Assembly: GCA_013054445.1 (NCBI GenBank) | Contig: JAAMPI010000058.1 | Coordinates: forward strand, 1 to 64,000 | Reading direction: 5' to 3' | From: Cudoniella acicularis | Lineage: Eukaryota; Ascomycota; Leotiomycetes; Helotiales; Helotiaceae | DNA: 64,000 nucleotides | In this document: positions 44,101-55,633 of the stretch, one piece after another | Position numbering within the stretch: the first letter of the stretch is position 1 | Layout of the letters: every line of letters starts with the position of its first letter | Position numbers and translations under genes: made by a program | Notes under the pieces: generated by a model | What the model saw: the letters and a program-made list of their open reading frames with translations, nothing else | What the model was told of the DNA's origin: nothing | Database searches by the model: none

Positions 44101-46816
44101 TTAAATCTAGCCTCAAAATTATGCGTATTCCTTCTAGAGCTAGATGGGCCGATTCTGCATAAGATGTCGCCAGAAATTTTCGATATTGTGAAGAAGGCAG
44201 CGCAGCAAGCCGATACAATACTCTGGTTAGGGACTGGAGATGATTCAGCGCGGGACCCAAAAACCGAGCTCGTAACTGGATTCGGACACACATTGGTTTC
44301 AGAGAGACAAGACTTGATATTCGTCTCGATGATGCTTGGTGATCTTCAAAATTTTACGGACATATGTCGACTTGCTTGGCAAGTCATCTCGGAAAGGCAT
44401 CAATGCCCAGCTCAGGACGCGGAAACAGATTACTTGCATCGAAACGGCGTATTGTTCATACCGCGATTAGTTGAGGCAAACCAGCTTAACAACGAGGTGT
44501 TCCGGCAAACGGTGGGCCAGCTGCCCGCAAAGCACGCTCTCGGTGACAACACGGAGCGAGCGCTAACGTTGACAATCGGGTCTCCTGGAATACTGGACTC
44601 TCTGTGCTTCGATGATATTTCAGATATTGGAGAATGTGCTCGCAATGAGCTGGAAATCACTGTCAAAGCAACCGGCGTATGTTACAGGGACGTCCTGACA
44701 GCTCTTGGTCAAGTACCGAGCGATTACCTCGGGCTCGAATGTTCCGGAATCGTGTCAAATGTGGGAGCCTCTGTCCGAGATCTGAGACCCGGCGACCGTG
44801 TTTTGTGCTGCGCTCGAGGCGCCTACCGCAATAGGGTACGCTGCGATGCGGCGCTGGCCATTAAAATCCCGGTACATATGACGTTTGCTCAAGCTGCTGC
44901 ATCACCTGTGTCATTCTTGACAGCTTACTACGCCCTGTATGGAGTTGGCCAAATACAAGACGCTAGAAGCGTGCTCGTCCACTCTGGCGCCGAAGGAACT
45001 GGACAGGTTGCTATCCAATTGGCCAAGCTTGAGAACGTCAACATCATTGTCACAACGAGTACTCAGGAAAAGAAGGATTTTCTAGCGGGGCGTTATATTA
45101 TCCCTAAAGATCACATCATTCTTAGTAGGGGCCAGTCAATTGCTTTCGAGGTCGAACGGATTACTCAGGGCCGCGGAGTGGATATTGTGCTAAGCTCGTT
45201 GACGGGAGAAGCAATGCTTGACGACATGAAATGTGTTGCAACGTTCGGAAAGTACATCAGCACAGCCGCTCCCGAGCTTGCGGCCAGCTCGCAACAAATA
45301 CAGCTTCCCTCAAACATAGCACTTTCGCACATCGATATAGGAGAAATGATTATGCGCGCTCCTAACCAAGTGAACAAAATTCTTTCGCACATGCTAAATT
45401 TAGCAATTGCAAATCCAGATCCTTTGATGCCCCCCTACCCGCTGCAGGTATTTAGGAGTGAGGAAATCGAATCAGTGTTTCGGCTGATGCAAGCCGACAA
45501 AATTTTTGGTAAAGCCGTCATAGAATACTCTGAGAGTGATGTCGTATCTGTAAGTGGTGCCGACTTGGAAACAATAAACCTTTACTAACACAGCTAAAGA
45601 CTGTGCCGTCCGCTCGTCCAAAGATGATATTTGACAAGATGGCAACCTATTTGATATCAGGCGGCTTAGGAGGTATTGGTCGTAGCGTCGCACGCTGGAT
45701 GGCGGATGCCGGGGCACGGCACTTGATTCTGCTCTCAAGGTCCGGCCCACACAGAGAGGAACATTTCGAGCTCCTCGAAGAGTTGCGGGGTAAAGGGGTG
45801 AATGTGCTGGCTCCAGCATGCGATGTTTCTAATAGGGAAGCGTTGTTGAGAACCATGCAAGACTGGCAGAAAACGATGCCACCAGTAAGGGGGTGCATAC
45901 AGGGTGCAATGGTTCTAAAGGTAAGTCGTAGACCTCGAATCTCTCCTAATATCACATCACACTTAACTATGATTAGGATATACTCTTCGAGAACATGTCT
46001 CTTCTCGATTACAATGTGCCCCTGCCACCTAAGCTGGATGGCTCGTGGAATTTACATGACCTCCTGCCTGATGACCTGGACTTCTTTGTCATGCTCTCAG
46101 CCTCGAACGGGGCAATGGGCAATGCCGGTCAGAGCAACTATGCAAGTGCTAATACTTTCCAAGATGCCCTAGCCCGCCATCGAGTCGCGAGTGGCCAGCG
46201 CTGTAGCTCATTGGCATTGGGTCTTGTCCAGCAGGTCGGTTACGTTGCAGAACGCTCGAAACTTTTGGACGACTTTCTCGCAGCGGGACATCTTGCTATC
46301 ACCGAGATCGAGTTGCATGCGATGCTTGATTACCTATGTGCTACGACAAATAAGGAAGTATGGGGAGCGAACATTATAACAGGTATTAACGTGCCCGCAG
46401 CCCTCAAAAAAAGGGGGCTGGAGGGCCGGCCGATGCTCAAAAAGCCAATGTTTCGCCACCTGCGGCAGATGGATCGCTTGTCTGGAAGCGAGGTTCCCGT
46501 TGCAGAGCAAGTTCATGAAGTAAGTGTAGCATCGCTGCTCAGCGAGGCCGAAACTCGTGAGGAGGCCGGAGTCTTGATGGTTGACCTGCTGGTCAAGAGG
46601 CTATCGAAAGCGCTCTTCATTTCCGAGCGCGACATCGATATTTTGAAACCGGCGTCAGGATACGCGATTGACTCTCTTGTTGCCGTTGAGCTAAGATACT
46701 GGTTTATGAAGGAAGTCAAGGCAGAGATGACGGTTTTCGACATTTTGCAGAGCGAAAGTATCGCCCAGCTAGGTCTTGCTGCATTAGCGAAAAGCACATT
46801 ATGCCGCTGGCAGTGA
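38196..46816 (+). CDS. highly reducing polyketide synthase (KS-AT-DH-MT-ER-KR-ACP)
   Basis: Twelve exons fit in phase to 2624 residues: 38196-38405, 38459-38603, 38651-38919, 38999-39589, 39662-39705, 39842-40515, 40575-43423, 43482-43543, 43630-43718, 43775-45549, 45594-45920, 45977-46816. KS has [15 protein letters not shown] and [11 protein letters not shown] has GHSSGE (near residue 687). DH has DHKFNG and [10 protein letters not shown] has [11 protein letters not shown] (about 1910-2190) has [12 protein letters not shown], with Glu where many members have Gly. KR has GGLGGIGRS and [11 protein letters not shown] has the pantetheine Ser in [10 protein letters not shown] (near 2576). No thioesterase follows, as is usual for HR-PKSs. 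It makes a reduced, C-methylated polyketide of unknown structure from malonyl units. No stop or frameshift remains after splicing. RIP-damaged islands lie on both sides. Confidence 0.93.
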
Positions 46817-47584
46817 TGCGGGTTGATTTACCAATATGATTATAAAGAAAGATCTGTTTTTCTACTCGTACGGGAGAAGAATTTTGTCAGTTATATAGCT
46901 TTAGAGTAAAATATATATATTATAAAAGTCTAAAATACAGGTTTATATAGTTCTGAGGCTATATAGCTATTAAGCTAACCGTATTAGGATAGTATAAGTA
47001 ATATTATAAGGTTCGGATTTAATCTCGTAATATCCCGACTGATTAGGTTTAAGGTCGAAGATAATTGTATAATTAGGGGGGGCTAGCGCCCGCCTTAGCC
47101 TAAAACATAAGAGCCTATATATTTATATAAATAGATAAGATTAAAACTATCCTTTCTCGATCTTGATATACTCGCTAGCTAGTACCGGCTCCGCTATCTC
47201 GATCTCTATCACGGGCTAGTATCGATATATGCTAAACAATAAAGCTATATTATTTAAGGAGGAAAGACTAAAGAGCTAAGAGAAGGCCTTAGACGACTAT
47301 ATATATATATATATAAGCGAAATAAAATATACTAAGGATCTAAGGTTATATAACTACTTAGGGGTCTAACCCTTTATAATCTCGGTTATCGGGAGTACTC
47401 GCTATCCTGTGTTATATAGTACTTTAGTAGACATAAAGTAAACAGTATTCTATTACTTAGAATAATCGACGAAAAAGAAAAGAATAGGAAAAGAAAAGTA
47501 GCTACGTATTTAACTTCTGCCCGAAGCCTCGTTTAGGCCTAGCGCCGTTACGTATAGAACAGGTTACGTAAACTAACTCCGTAA

Positions 47585-47724
47585 TAGCCTTAAAGGGGCC
47601 TTATATATAGGAGGTAAGTGCTACTAAGCGAGGACACGTAATAAGGGGCTAGGGGGACACGTCGTAGGTAAGGGGAACGCGTCTCCCTAGTTACGGGACT
47701 ATACGTAAAACTAGGTCTATAATA
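47585..47724 (+). repeat. short LTR-like repeat, partial copy E
   Basis: Recognisable from the CTTAAAGGGGCCTTATATA block to the mutated end GGTCTATAATA. It has the copy-B type 3' half (TTACGGGACTATACGT) and is heavily mutated. Confidence 0.6.
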
Positions 47725-47727
47725 AAT

Positions 47728-48194
47728 TATTATAGACCTAGTTTAATATATAGTCTTACGACTAAAGAGACTTAGATAGTATAGCGCTATATACGACAGG
47801 AAGCTACGACACGGCCCCTAACCCCTTATCACGTGCCCTCGCTTAGCAGCACTCACCTCCTATATATATATAAGCCCTTTTAGGGCTATCTTACTTCTTC
47901 TCCCCTTAGCTTAGTTTCTTCGATAATATATAACCGTACGTAACTAGCGTACGTAACGAATAATATAAATAGCTTTTACTATTCGGCTATCGGGCTAAAA
48001 AGGTATAAGAATAAGGCTAGAGCCTTATTCGCTATTCTACTATATATAGTCTATACCCCGAAGTATATCCGACACGCCCCCGTCAGAGGCACGTAACGCG
48101 TATATTATTCTAGGCCTATAATATAATATAATACTTCTTATAAATACGTTCTTACGTAACGTTAAGGCCCTAATACCTTTATAGAGCTATAATA
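47728..48194 (-). repeat. short LTR-like repeat, inverted copy F with insertion
   Basis: Begins TATTATAGACCTAG, the reverse complement of the repeat end, three bases after copy E. The length is about 467 bp because roughly 200 bp of unrelated AT-rich sequence (about 47940-48140) interrupts it. Ends at TTTATAGAGCTATAATA. Confidence 0.6.
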
Positions 48195-48234
48195 TAAATA
48201 GTATTACGATTAATATAATTAAGGCTTAGTTTAA

Positions 48235-48522
48235 TATTATAGCTCTATAAAGGCACGAGGGCCCTGACGTCACGTAGGGACGTATTTATAAGAAGGTGCT
48301 ATATTCTCGAAGAAACTAAGCTAAGGAGAGAAGAAGAGAGGTGGCCCTGAAGGGGCCTTATATATAGGAGGTGAGTCTAGCACGGACTAGGACACGTGAC
48401 AAGGGGGGGACGCGTCAGGTAAGGGGGACGCGTCAGGTAAAGGGGACGCGTCAAACCAGGTCTGTGACAGCGCGTCGGGGACGCGTCAGGTGAGGGAGAC
48501 GCGTCAAACCAGGTCTGTGACA
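48235..48522 (+). repeat. short LTR-like repeat, copy G with duplicated 3' end
   Basis: Nearly unmutated after the first 30 bases. Carries three ACGCGT tandem units and the normal end GGTCTGTGACA at 48469. A second partial end (two more ACGCGT units and another GGTCTGTGACA) follows to 48522, as if two copies recombined or slippage occurred in the array. Confidence 0.72.
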
Positions 48523-51500
48523 TTACGAAGTAGAGATATATCTCTCTATAGTAGGTTAGGTACCACTGATTTGCCCGTGCACGAGGACAGGGGTCGTCTT
48601 AAGGCTCTCGTAGATAGTTATTCGTCTTCTTAACTATTAATTCGATGATTTCGGGGGTATAGTACATTGTGAATAGCGTAATAGGATTATCAGGGGAGAC
48701 GTTCTCGGGTAGTGTGATATTCTAGCCCTAATTTAGTAATTCTATAGGCTCAAATGTGTCCCCCTTCTTCCGTAGCGGTTTCGCATTAGGCCGGAGGGTC
48801 CCTCGATCAGTAGAATCAAATATAGTGTCTTTAGGCATCGTAGTTGTAGTGCAATTAGTGATCTAATAGGGTTGTTTACTTGTAAATAAAGAATCGGGGT
48901 TTTGGTGTTCTTCCGGAATAATATTAATCCGGGACCGAAGAACGCGGGCGCTGTCGGCAAGACTCTTGCACAATTTGGATTCTACCTGTCAGGCGCAACC
49001 TTCCTCTCGCACATCTATAACATTATCCCATTCGGTGCTCAACGAATATTTATTTCTCATTTGGGCTAGAACAGCGCCTGCGACACGGTCTCGGATACTA
49101 GCCTGCGCCGCTGCGCTGAGATGAAAAGCACACACGAAGTACGACGCGCAAAGCCTGGAAGAGCAAAGATGTTCTGCTTGAACAAAACTTGGCGAGGAAA
49201 TCCTACCGTGCGAGGCTAGTAGTCGATAAGGAGGAGCAGGAAGAGTCTGGAGAGATCGTCTGGAGCGCATAGGGACAACATTAGGGCATTCTTGCAACCC
49301 CCCACGTTTTTATCCGACAGATGCAGGGCATACAGAGAGGTCAATCGCGACACAATCATCGACTACAGCAATAATCCATTTTCGATTCTCACGAAGACCC
49401 GTCAACGAATAGCAAAGGCTCTTCCTCGAACAGTGCCCAGATGCCACACTCAAGCTGATCGAGAACCTAGTCAGTCGACCGCAGAAACTGATATAAGAAG
49501 CACAGTGCGAAATAAGAAATCCTCGAAACGAGAAACAAAGCACGAAAGAAGTACAGCACGAAATAAAAACAACTTGACAGGAAAAATGTTACTAGCCCCA
49601 GATTGGATTCAGGCTAGACAACACTGGGCTTAAGCGGCTGTGGGCGACGAAATAGGAATTATGATCGATTTCGGTGCGGATCGCACAGCTCGACTCGCGT
49701 CTCTCCAGTCACTTCTTGAATTCATCTTTGATCAGCATCTTCAATAAAAAGGTGAGTCCGGTTTGTTTCATCTTGTACAGTCACCCCCTTCGCATAGCAG
49801 GAACCGTGGCTGACCGACGACGCAGAGACGCGGTGACCCAATTTCCAGGTAACCTCCAACTGCAATAAGAAACTCGAAGAAAGTCTCCAAACGACTTCCG
49901 CCCCTCTAGAGCCTTCCGACAACTCACGAGCTTTGGACCAACCTAGATCCAGCTCGACGGATAATATCAACAGCACCGCCCATCGCGAGACCTCTCATCC
50001 AGTCCTGGCGAACGCCCAAGTCCCCACAACTAAATCATGTCAAAAACGAGAAGCACGATATGGAAGGGCCGGGATCGGTGCTATCGCTACATCTACTCAA
50101 AGTGAACATCTACTCACATTCTCTCGCTTGAAGCCCAGGGCTTTATGGCCAAGGGATTTGTGGCCGAGGAGATTTGTGGTCGCTGCGCAATTTCATCTAG
50201 CGATGAGCAAGTCGACAGAGAGGTAGAGTTTGACCACTAGAGGTATACTGTATGCACTCGCAATTCTTGCTCAGTTCTTGCTCAGTCTGCCTCGGAGTGG
50301 GGAAACATTTATCTATTTTCTCCTGACGCTGGTCTACGTTTAGATGATCCCCGCAGGTCATCCATAATTTTGCTCAAGCTCTCTTCCCCAAGATTGACGT
50401 TTACGGAGAAGAGAGAATCCCAAGGTGATGGTCACCTCAACCATTGACGTACTCTAATTACAATTACGAACGCCATTATCAAGAGAAGGTCAAGACACAA
50501 GATTCAGGGCGTCCCCGTCATCTTGTATTTCTACTTGTTGAATCAATAAAAGGATGATTAGACCTTCAATATCATCTCGAGTCCTTCTCTAGTATTAGCT
50601 AGCTATAATAACCTCATCTTATCTCCAACGCTTCTCGCATGCACTCCCACCTCTTCATCCCTTCTTCAGTGCAAAGAGGGACACTTGCTGATATGCACGT
50701 CTGCTGGAAGGTCTCCTTCCCGAAACGTCACATGCTTGAATTTTTATGAAGACATTGGTGAGGTTGGTTACCGGCAAGCTGCGCCTTACAGTGTGCGGCT
50801 GGGGATGTAGAAGGCATCCGATTCGACTATTTGTACGATATTTCGAAAAACCATTGGACTGCATTGGTTCTGAGAACAACCCGCACTGTCTAGGCAACAA
50901 TATGCATTGATAATTTGTCGATGATTATGATAATGTACTACTCAAGAGAATTGTGGATCGTCGGCAGCAAATCTTTTTTGGTATGCTCGTATTTCAAGAC
51001 GTTTCAGCTGCCAAGAACCGTGGTTGAGAAGCCGTCTAGTGGCTCCCAAATTTCATAAACTACCGCGTCACAGCTTCAGGTCGAGTTTTTATTGGAAAGA
51101 GTTTCAGGCCTGCAGCTGCAAGTTTTCGGGGCACGAAGCCTACCGGAAATACATGTGATATCAACCCAAGATGGCTGGTAAGATGATTGGCGTGCGATTG
51201 CTAAATATGGTCATTCCACTATCAATGGCAATGTTGGCTGAGAGGCGGAGGGAATCCATTAAGCCTTCACATGGGTAAAAACCACTGAACGGGGGCCTAA
51301 ATGAATAAACAAGAAATTTGTGACGTGGCCTTGAGGTATTTCTTGACCACACAGACGATAATGATCTTAACTAATTTCTTGGCTGTGTAACTGTGTTCTA
51401 TCTTTTGTCGCCACTTGGAATTACAACGTGATGCGCCAAACAATGGTTAGCTGGCGAAAGGCTGCAGTGGAACCAACACTACGACTTATATTAAATTGAC

Positions 51501-51564
51501 AGCCGACCAGCCTTAGATCAATGGACGTCAATGTCTGCTTTCCATCTCCCCCCATTGCTTCAAG
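48523..51564. other. long intergenic region
   Basis: Normal base composition after about 48950. Frames at 48989-49297 (-), 49292-49633 (+) and 49933-50226 (+) are open for 97-113 codons but show no domain, no splice support and Ser/Arg-rich biased composition. I call no gene. Nothing is seen from 50230 to 51564. Confidence 0.4.
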
Positions 51565-52367
51565 ATGGCTCGTGCACGTGCTTCCATTTCCCTAATCATC
51601 TGCTTCTTCTCTTTACTCGAAAACATTGGCGTACTGGCTGCCTTTTACGGCGGATGGAGTCTAGCTGAGCAGGAATGTCCCGCGGGAGCAGCTTCCTGCA
51701 AAAGTGGCATCTGCTGTCCCGCTAATACTTTTTGCCATGATGAGGGAATCAGCTGGGCTTGCTGCCCCGACCGTGAGTAGGGAGTCTGCCATCTTATACT
51801 CCACAGGGTTAACGGATGAGTTACGTAGGCAGTGATTGCGGACCAACTATTAAATCCTTCCCCGTCTGCGCTGATCCCACGTTGGTATTATACAAGGGTC
51901 GCTATGGCGACTATTTCTGCTGCCCGTCCGACCAACAGGGGATTTATCCTGCCAACGGTGCAGTGGGACTCTGTGTTGCAAGTGACATGCTAGTGAGCGC
52001 AACGCAGTCAGCTGTCAAGGCACGATCACTGTCGCCGATTTATAATGCTTACAGCCTCAAGTTCTAACAACGTTGTTAATAGGCTACTCCTGTTTCAGAG
52101 TCGTCTATTGGCGCATCGTCTACTACCGCGTCGACCAGCGCCGTAACAGGCATTGCAACGAGCGCTAATACCGAGAGCAGTTCTGCCCAGAGTACTACCA
52201 CCCAGAGTACTACCATCCAGATTACTACCACCCAAAGTACTTCGGTTGGCACTTCAGCGACCCCGACGATATCATCTGGCTCCGCAGGGTCAAACGGTTG
52301 GTTCGCGGGGGTTACGGTAATAACCGTTATTGGAGCAATTGTATCTGTGTTTATGGTTCTCCTATGA
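51565..52367 (+). CDS. secreted Cys-rich GPI-anchored-type surface protein
   Basis: Exons 51565-51772, 51829-51992 and 52083-52367 join to 218 residues; the second donor (GTGAGC) is the less certain choice. An N-terminal signal peptide (ISLIICFFSLLENIGVLAAF) is followed by a Cys-rich domain with CPAGAASCKSGICCP and CCP repeats, then YFCCPSDQQGIYPANGAVGLC. A Ser/Thr-rich stalk with degenerate repeats of STTTQ follows, and the protein ends in a hydrophobic tail (WFAGVTVITVIGAIVSVFMV) fit for GPI attachment. This layout is common for fungal wall or surface proteins of unknown role. The gene stands alone between long gene-poor stretches. No damage is seen. Confidence 0.72.
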
Positions 52368-54773
52368 GTTGGCGTTGTATCACGGAACCAAGTGACTAAC
52401 TGTCACAGGCCACCTTATGTAAACGAGTTGACTCCCTTTTGAGAATACTTTTCTATTATTCTATTTTTCCCTTCTCCCGCTATGTCTTGTATCTATTATA
52501 AGATTAACTCTAATTTTTAATTACTTTATTAAAAAATATTTTAAAAATAATTATTCTTTTAATTATTAAGTTTGTATAGCAATAGAGCGACTGCCTCCCA
52601 TTTATCCTCAGATAAAGGACCAAGAAATCCATCAAGTCCAAGATAAGACGCCAGAGAAGACCTTCTCCCGGCCCGCGAAGAATGGCCGCTTTCATTCTTC
52701 GCCAATTCTCCTGCTTACAGTATCTCCCGAGACTCAAGTCAAACTTCAGGCAAGTCCCCATGCTTCCGTGACGCAATTAGAAGGAAAGGCAACCTCGAGA
52801 CTTGCACTCGCCGCAGAACTTTTTGATCCGGCTGTACCCAGTAGCAGAACGGTTCAAATCAAGTCGCTGCCTTCGCAGGGAGATGCGTCTGTATTGAATA
52901 TGCCTCCGAACATGATGAGCTACTGGTAAAGAGTCTTGAGGTCTTGTGCTGTAGGAAGGAGGCCACCTTTTTTTACGGGGCGTATTTAAGGTTCCTAAAG
53001 CGGGGCGAGCAGTGAAGACAACATGACGACATGGTCTTTACGGATATCGTATCAACGACACTCGTTCCTCGTCACTTAGGCCAATGAGAAGGGACCACCA
53101 AACGACAGACAGATCAAGTGAGCTATAAGTTACCAAGAGATGAACACCCACAAATCTGCTACCTGAGTTGTCCCCAGAGCTTCTCAACTCCGAACGCCAA
53201 TTCCATGACATTTAACAAACCATATATCCCTCCCAAGTGTCATATTCCTAGTCGTCATCGTCAGAGCTTCAAGATCGTACATCATTACTAGCATCAACAA
53301 CGGGGTCTCTCATTTGCCAATCGTGGTCGGGTACCAATACTGCACCCACGGGCTTCCTGAAATGCGGATGTTGAAGAACTCATATCCTCGCTGCTCACAC
53401 TTGAATGCAGTTCTATTAATACTCAATTCTGTGCAGTACATGACAATATCTGTCCAAGCCATGGGTGCACAAAGCTGTGATGCAACTTATTCTAGCTTGA
53501 TTTGAAGGATAATAATAGGTTACAAGGCATTATATTCTCTCCAGCTCAGACAGTAACTTTTTGTCACGGTACGGTTTGGCCCCCCAAAGTTCGTGGCCAG
53601 GGTCTATGGAAGTCCATGGACGTTGGCTAAATATTGGATGCAACTAGACATCCATTTTTCTCTTTAAAAGCCCGGGTCGGTTCCGATTCAATTCAATCGA
53701 TGATCGGCACGGTTCCCGGATCTGTTCCCCGAGTGAATGGGAGGCTTTTTCGAGGCTTGGTGACTTGCTCGAGAGAAACTTTGATCTGAAGACAGCAAGC
53801 GCCGGCAAAGATGAGAGGAGAAACCGCTTTCGAGAATCTATTGTGTGCTGGAAGGGGGAACCTTTGCAGGAAATATGGGCTAGTCTCAAGCTGAAGTGGA
53901 CTGGCCTGGGGGTTGTAGAAATATTGCTAAAGGCCTGACTTTTAAGCGAAGTGCTGATGAGATTTCACATGAAATACATCCATTTTATTCCCAACTTCTA
54001 AGTGCCATTAATATAACCATGCTGCAGCCACTTCAACTGCCTCTGTAGACTAATGACCGGTTACTGGTTCGGGACTAGCCACAGGTGTCACCAATCACCC
54101 AGTCTTAAACATCAATGGGGCCATCAGCCATTCAAAAACGTATATTCAGCCAGTATCTAAGAGGTTTGGATCCGAGAATTTTTGCTTTGACGGGTCATCC
54201 ATGAAGGATTCATTGCTGGAGCACGGCAATCGCCACACCGTTCATCGAGTCTTTGTTTCACTGTTAGAGGTAGGTAGATTACCTGAATTCTATCGCGACA
54301 ACGCTCGGGGGGCAGCGTTTGTGAGTCGTTTCATAGTTGGTACACCATGCCCGGACGTATAGCGGACATGGCCGCATCGGTATTCCACTTGAGTATAGTC
54401 ACACATAATCGTGAGAAGCTGAGTAAGATGGAATTTGGGGAGAATAAAGCGAGGCGGACACGCGTAGGCATGGGATCGGATGTCCGTTCGATCTCACCAG
54501 TTGAGAAATTGAGGTTCTTTCAGCCAGCTCGAATCCAGCTCCGGTGCAAGGGCTTTAGCGAGAAACTATTTGTGAATCCGCAGCGATGAATCCATGTGAG
54601 ACCAAAACAACGCCACCAACTCGGCGTGAATGTCCCCACACCTTGTAGAAAAACCAGGAGCAGCCCTCTCGAGTGGATTCTTATCCGCTGCTGCATGCAA
54701 GCCGCTGCGAACACAATATGTACATTTGCCTCCTTAAATCTCCTGTGCTTCCTGAAGCTGTACTGTACAAACA
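52368..54773. other. gene-poor region
   Basis: An AT-rich block near 52490-52570, then normal composition with only short, conflicting open frames. I see no gene, RNA or repeat that I can support. Confidence 0.45.
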
Positions 54774-55362
54774 TTACAGCAAACCCCCACCCTCCCAAGA
54801 AAGTCGGAACCCACACACCCCAAATTCAGCGGCCCACACTCCTGTGCATAGGTCAAGAACCTGGTGGAACCACGCACCGCGCCGCAGATTTAGACTAATC
54901 CCCAACTTGGGCTCGTGAACGCGCTCGTAGTCCACCATTTGCAGAACTAACTCAATCTTATCCACATCGTGTACGAACTTGCTTTCCAGAGTCTCGCCGT
55001 CCTCGTATTCGCGCCAGATATCATTGATTTCCTTGCCCGTGATCCCACCATTGACTTTTCCAAGTAAGCTCTTCGTAAGGTAATCTATAGTTGTTTCTTC
55101 CCGTCGGGTCTTTTCATGCTTTGTGACTTCATCCATCGGTGTGATATCTCCAACAAGCGCCTCAGCTATATCGTGTACGAGGGTCATCTTCATGCAGTGT
55201 GGGATATTGATTTTCGAGGATAAAGAGTGAGTTGCAAACATGACAATGATCGACATGCAATACATATGGTCAGAGATCGACTTGCCGCTGCGAAGTTGTC
55301 AGTTTTGAAGAAGATGGAAGACGAAGGACGTACTGAAGAATGCCAGGTCGTCGCTAGCCTTC
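54774..55362 (-). pseudogene. HD-domain hydrolase (HDDC2/YfbR-like), 5' end cut off by an LTR
   Basis: The family comprises metal-dependent 5'-deoxynucleotidases. The HD motif is present: SISDHMY, the LVHDIAEALVGDITP block and the second Asp in FVHDVDKIEL, followed by LVLQMVDYERVHEPKLG. A short upstream exon (55362-55334) joins through an intron (55333-55288, GTACGT...CGCAG) to the exon ending at 54774. That upstream exon runs straight into the solo LTR at 55363, which removes the start and leaves a stop next to the boundary. The C-terminal residues after VWAAEF look unlike the family, and another intron may be missed. It is probably a truncated, inactive gene. Confidence 0.72.
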
Positions 55363-55633
55363 TGTCACGACCTAGGAACATGTGATCAGTCACGTGGGGG
55401 GCCGAGGGGTCGAAGGAACGAGGTAAGCTCGTCGGCCTGTCGATATCTCGGTCCCCACTACCACNACCTATATAGCCATATAGTTTTCCTATGTTANAGC
55501 GTNTGCTCAACTCATATTCTAATATCATCACTTNATTAGGATAACGCTCTACCAGAACCTGCTTGACGCTTCTAAGGTTAAGTAAACCCCGTTCACGTGA
55601 CATCGAGATCTCACGTGATAACAGAACGTTACA
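55363..55633. mobile_element. solo gypsy LTR (271 bp)
   Basis: Starts TGTCACGACCTAGG and ends GAACGTTACA, matching the gypsy LTR at 30979-31249 over its whole length but with normal base composition. Flanking pentamers are CCTTC and CGATG, so there is no target-site duplication. Four scattered N bases show unresolved reads. The two flanks are fragments of two different genes. Confidence 0.85.

Larger units (their letters stand above)
46830..48234. repeat. second RIP-damaged repeat island
   Basis: TA-dense sequence starting about 15 bp after the PKS stop codon. It includes remnants of the short LTR-like repeat in both orientations (47585-47724 and 47728-48194). No coding capacity is left. Confidence 0.75.

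Noticed and set aside
49292..49633. 113-codon plus-strand frame
   Set aside because: Ser/Arg/Lys-rich without domains; the region shows no splice or promoter support.
52790..52880. tRNA-like GGTTCAAATC with possible AAGGCA/TGCCTT ends
   Set aside because: The T-stem and anticodon arm do not pair, so this is a chance B-box match.
54520..54918. Overlapping frames on both strands near the HD gene
   Set aside because: Lacks domain resemblance; partly antisense to the HD gene.
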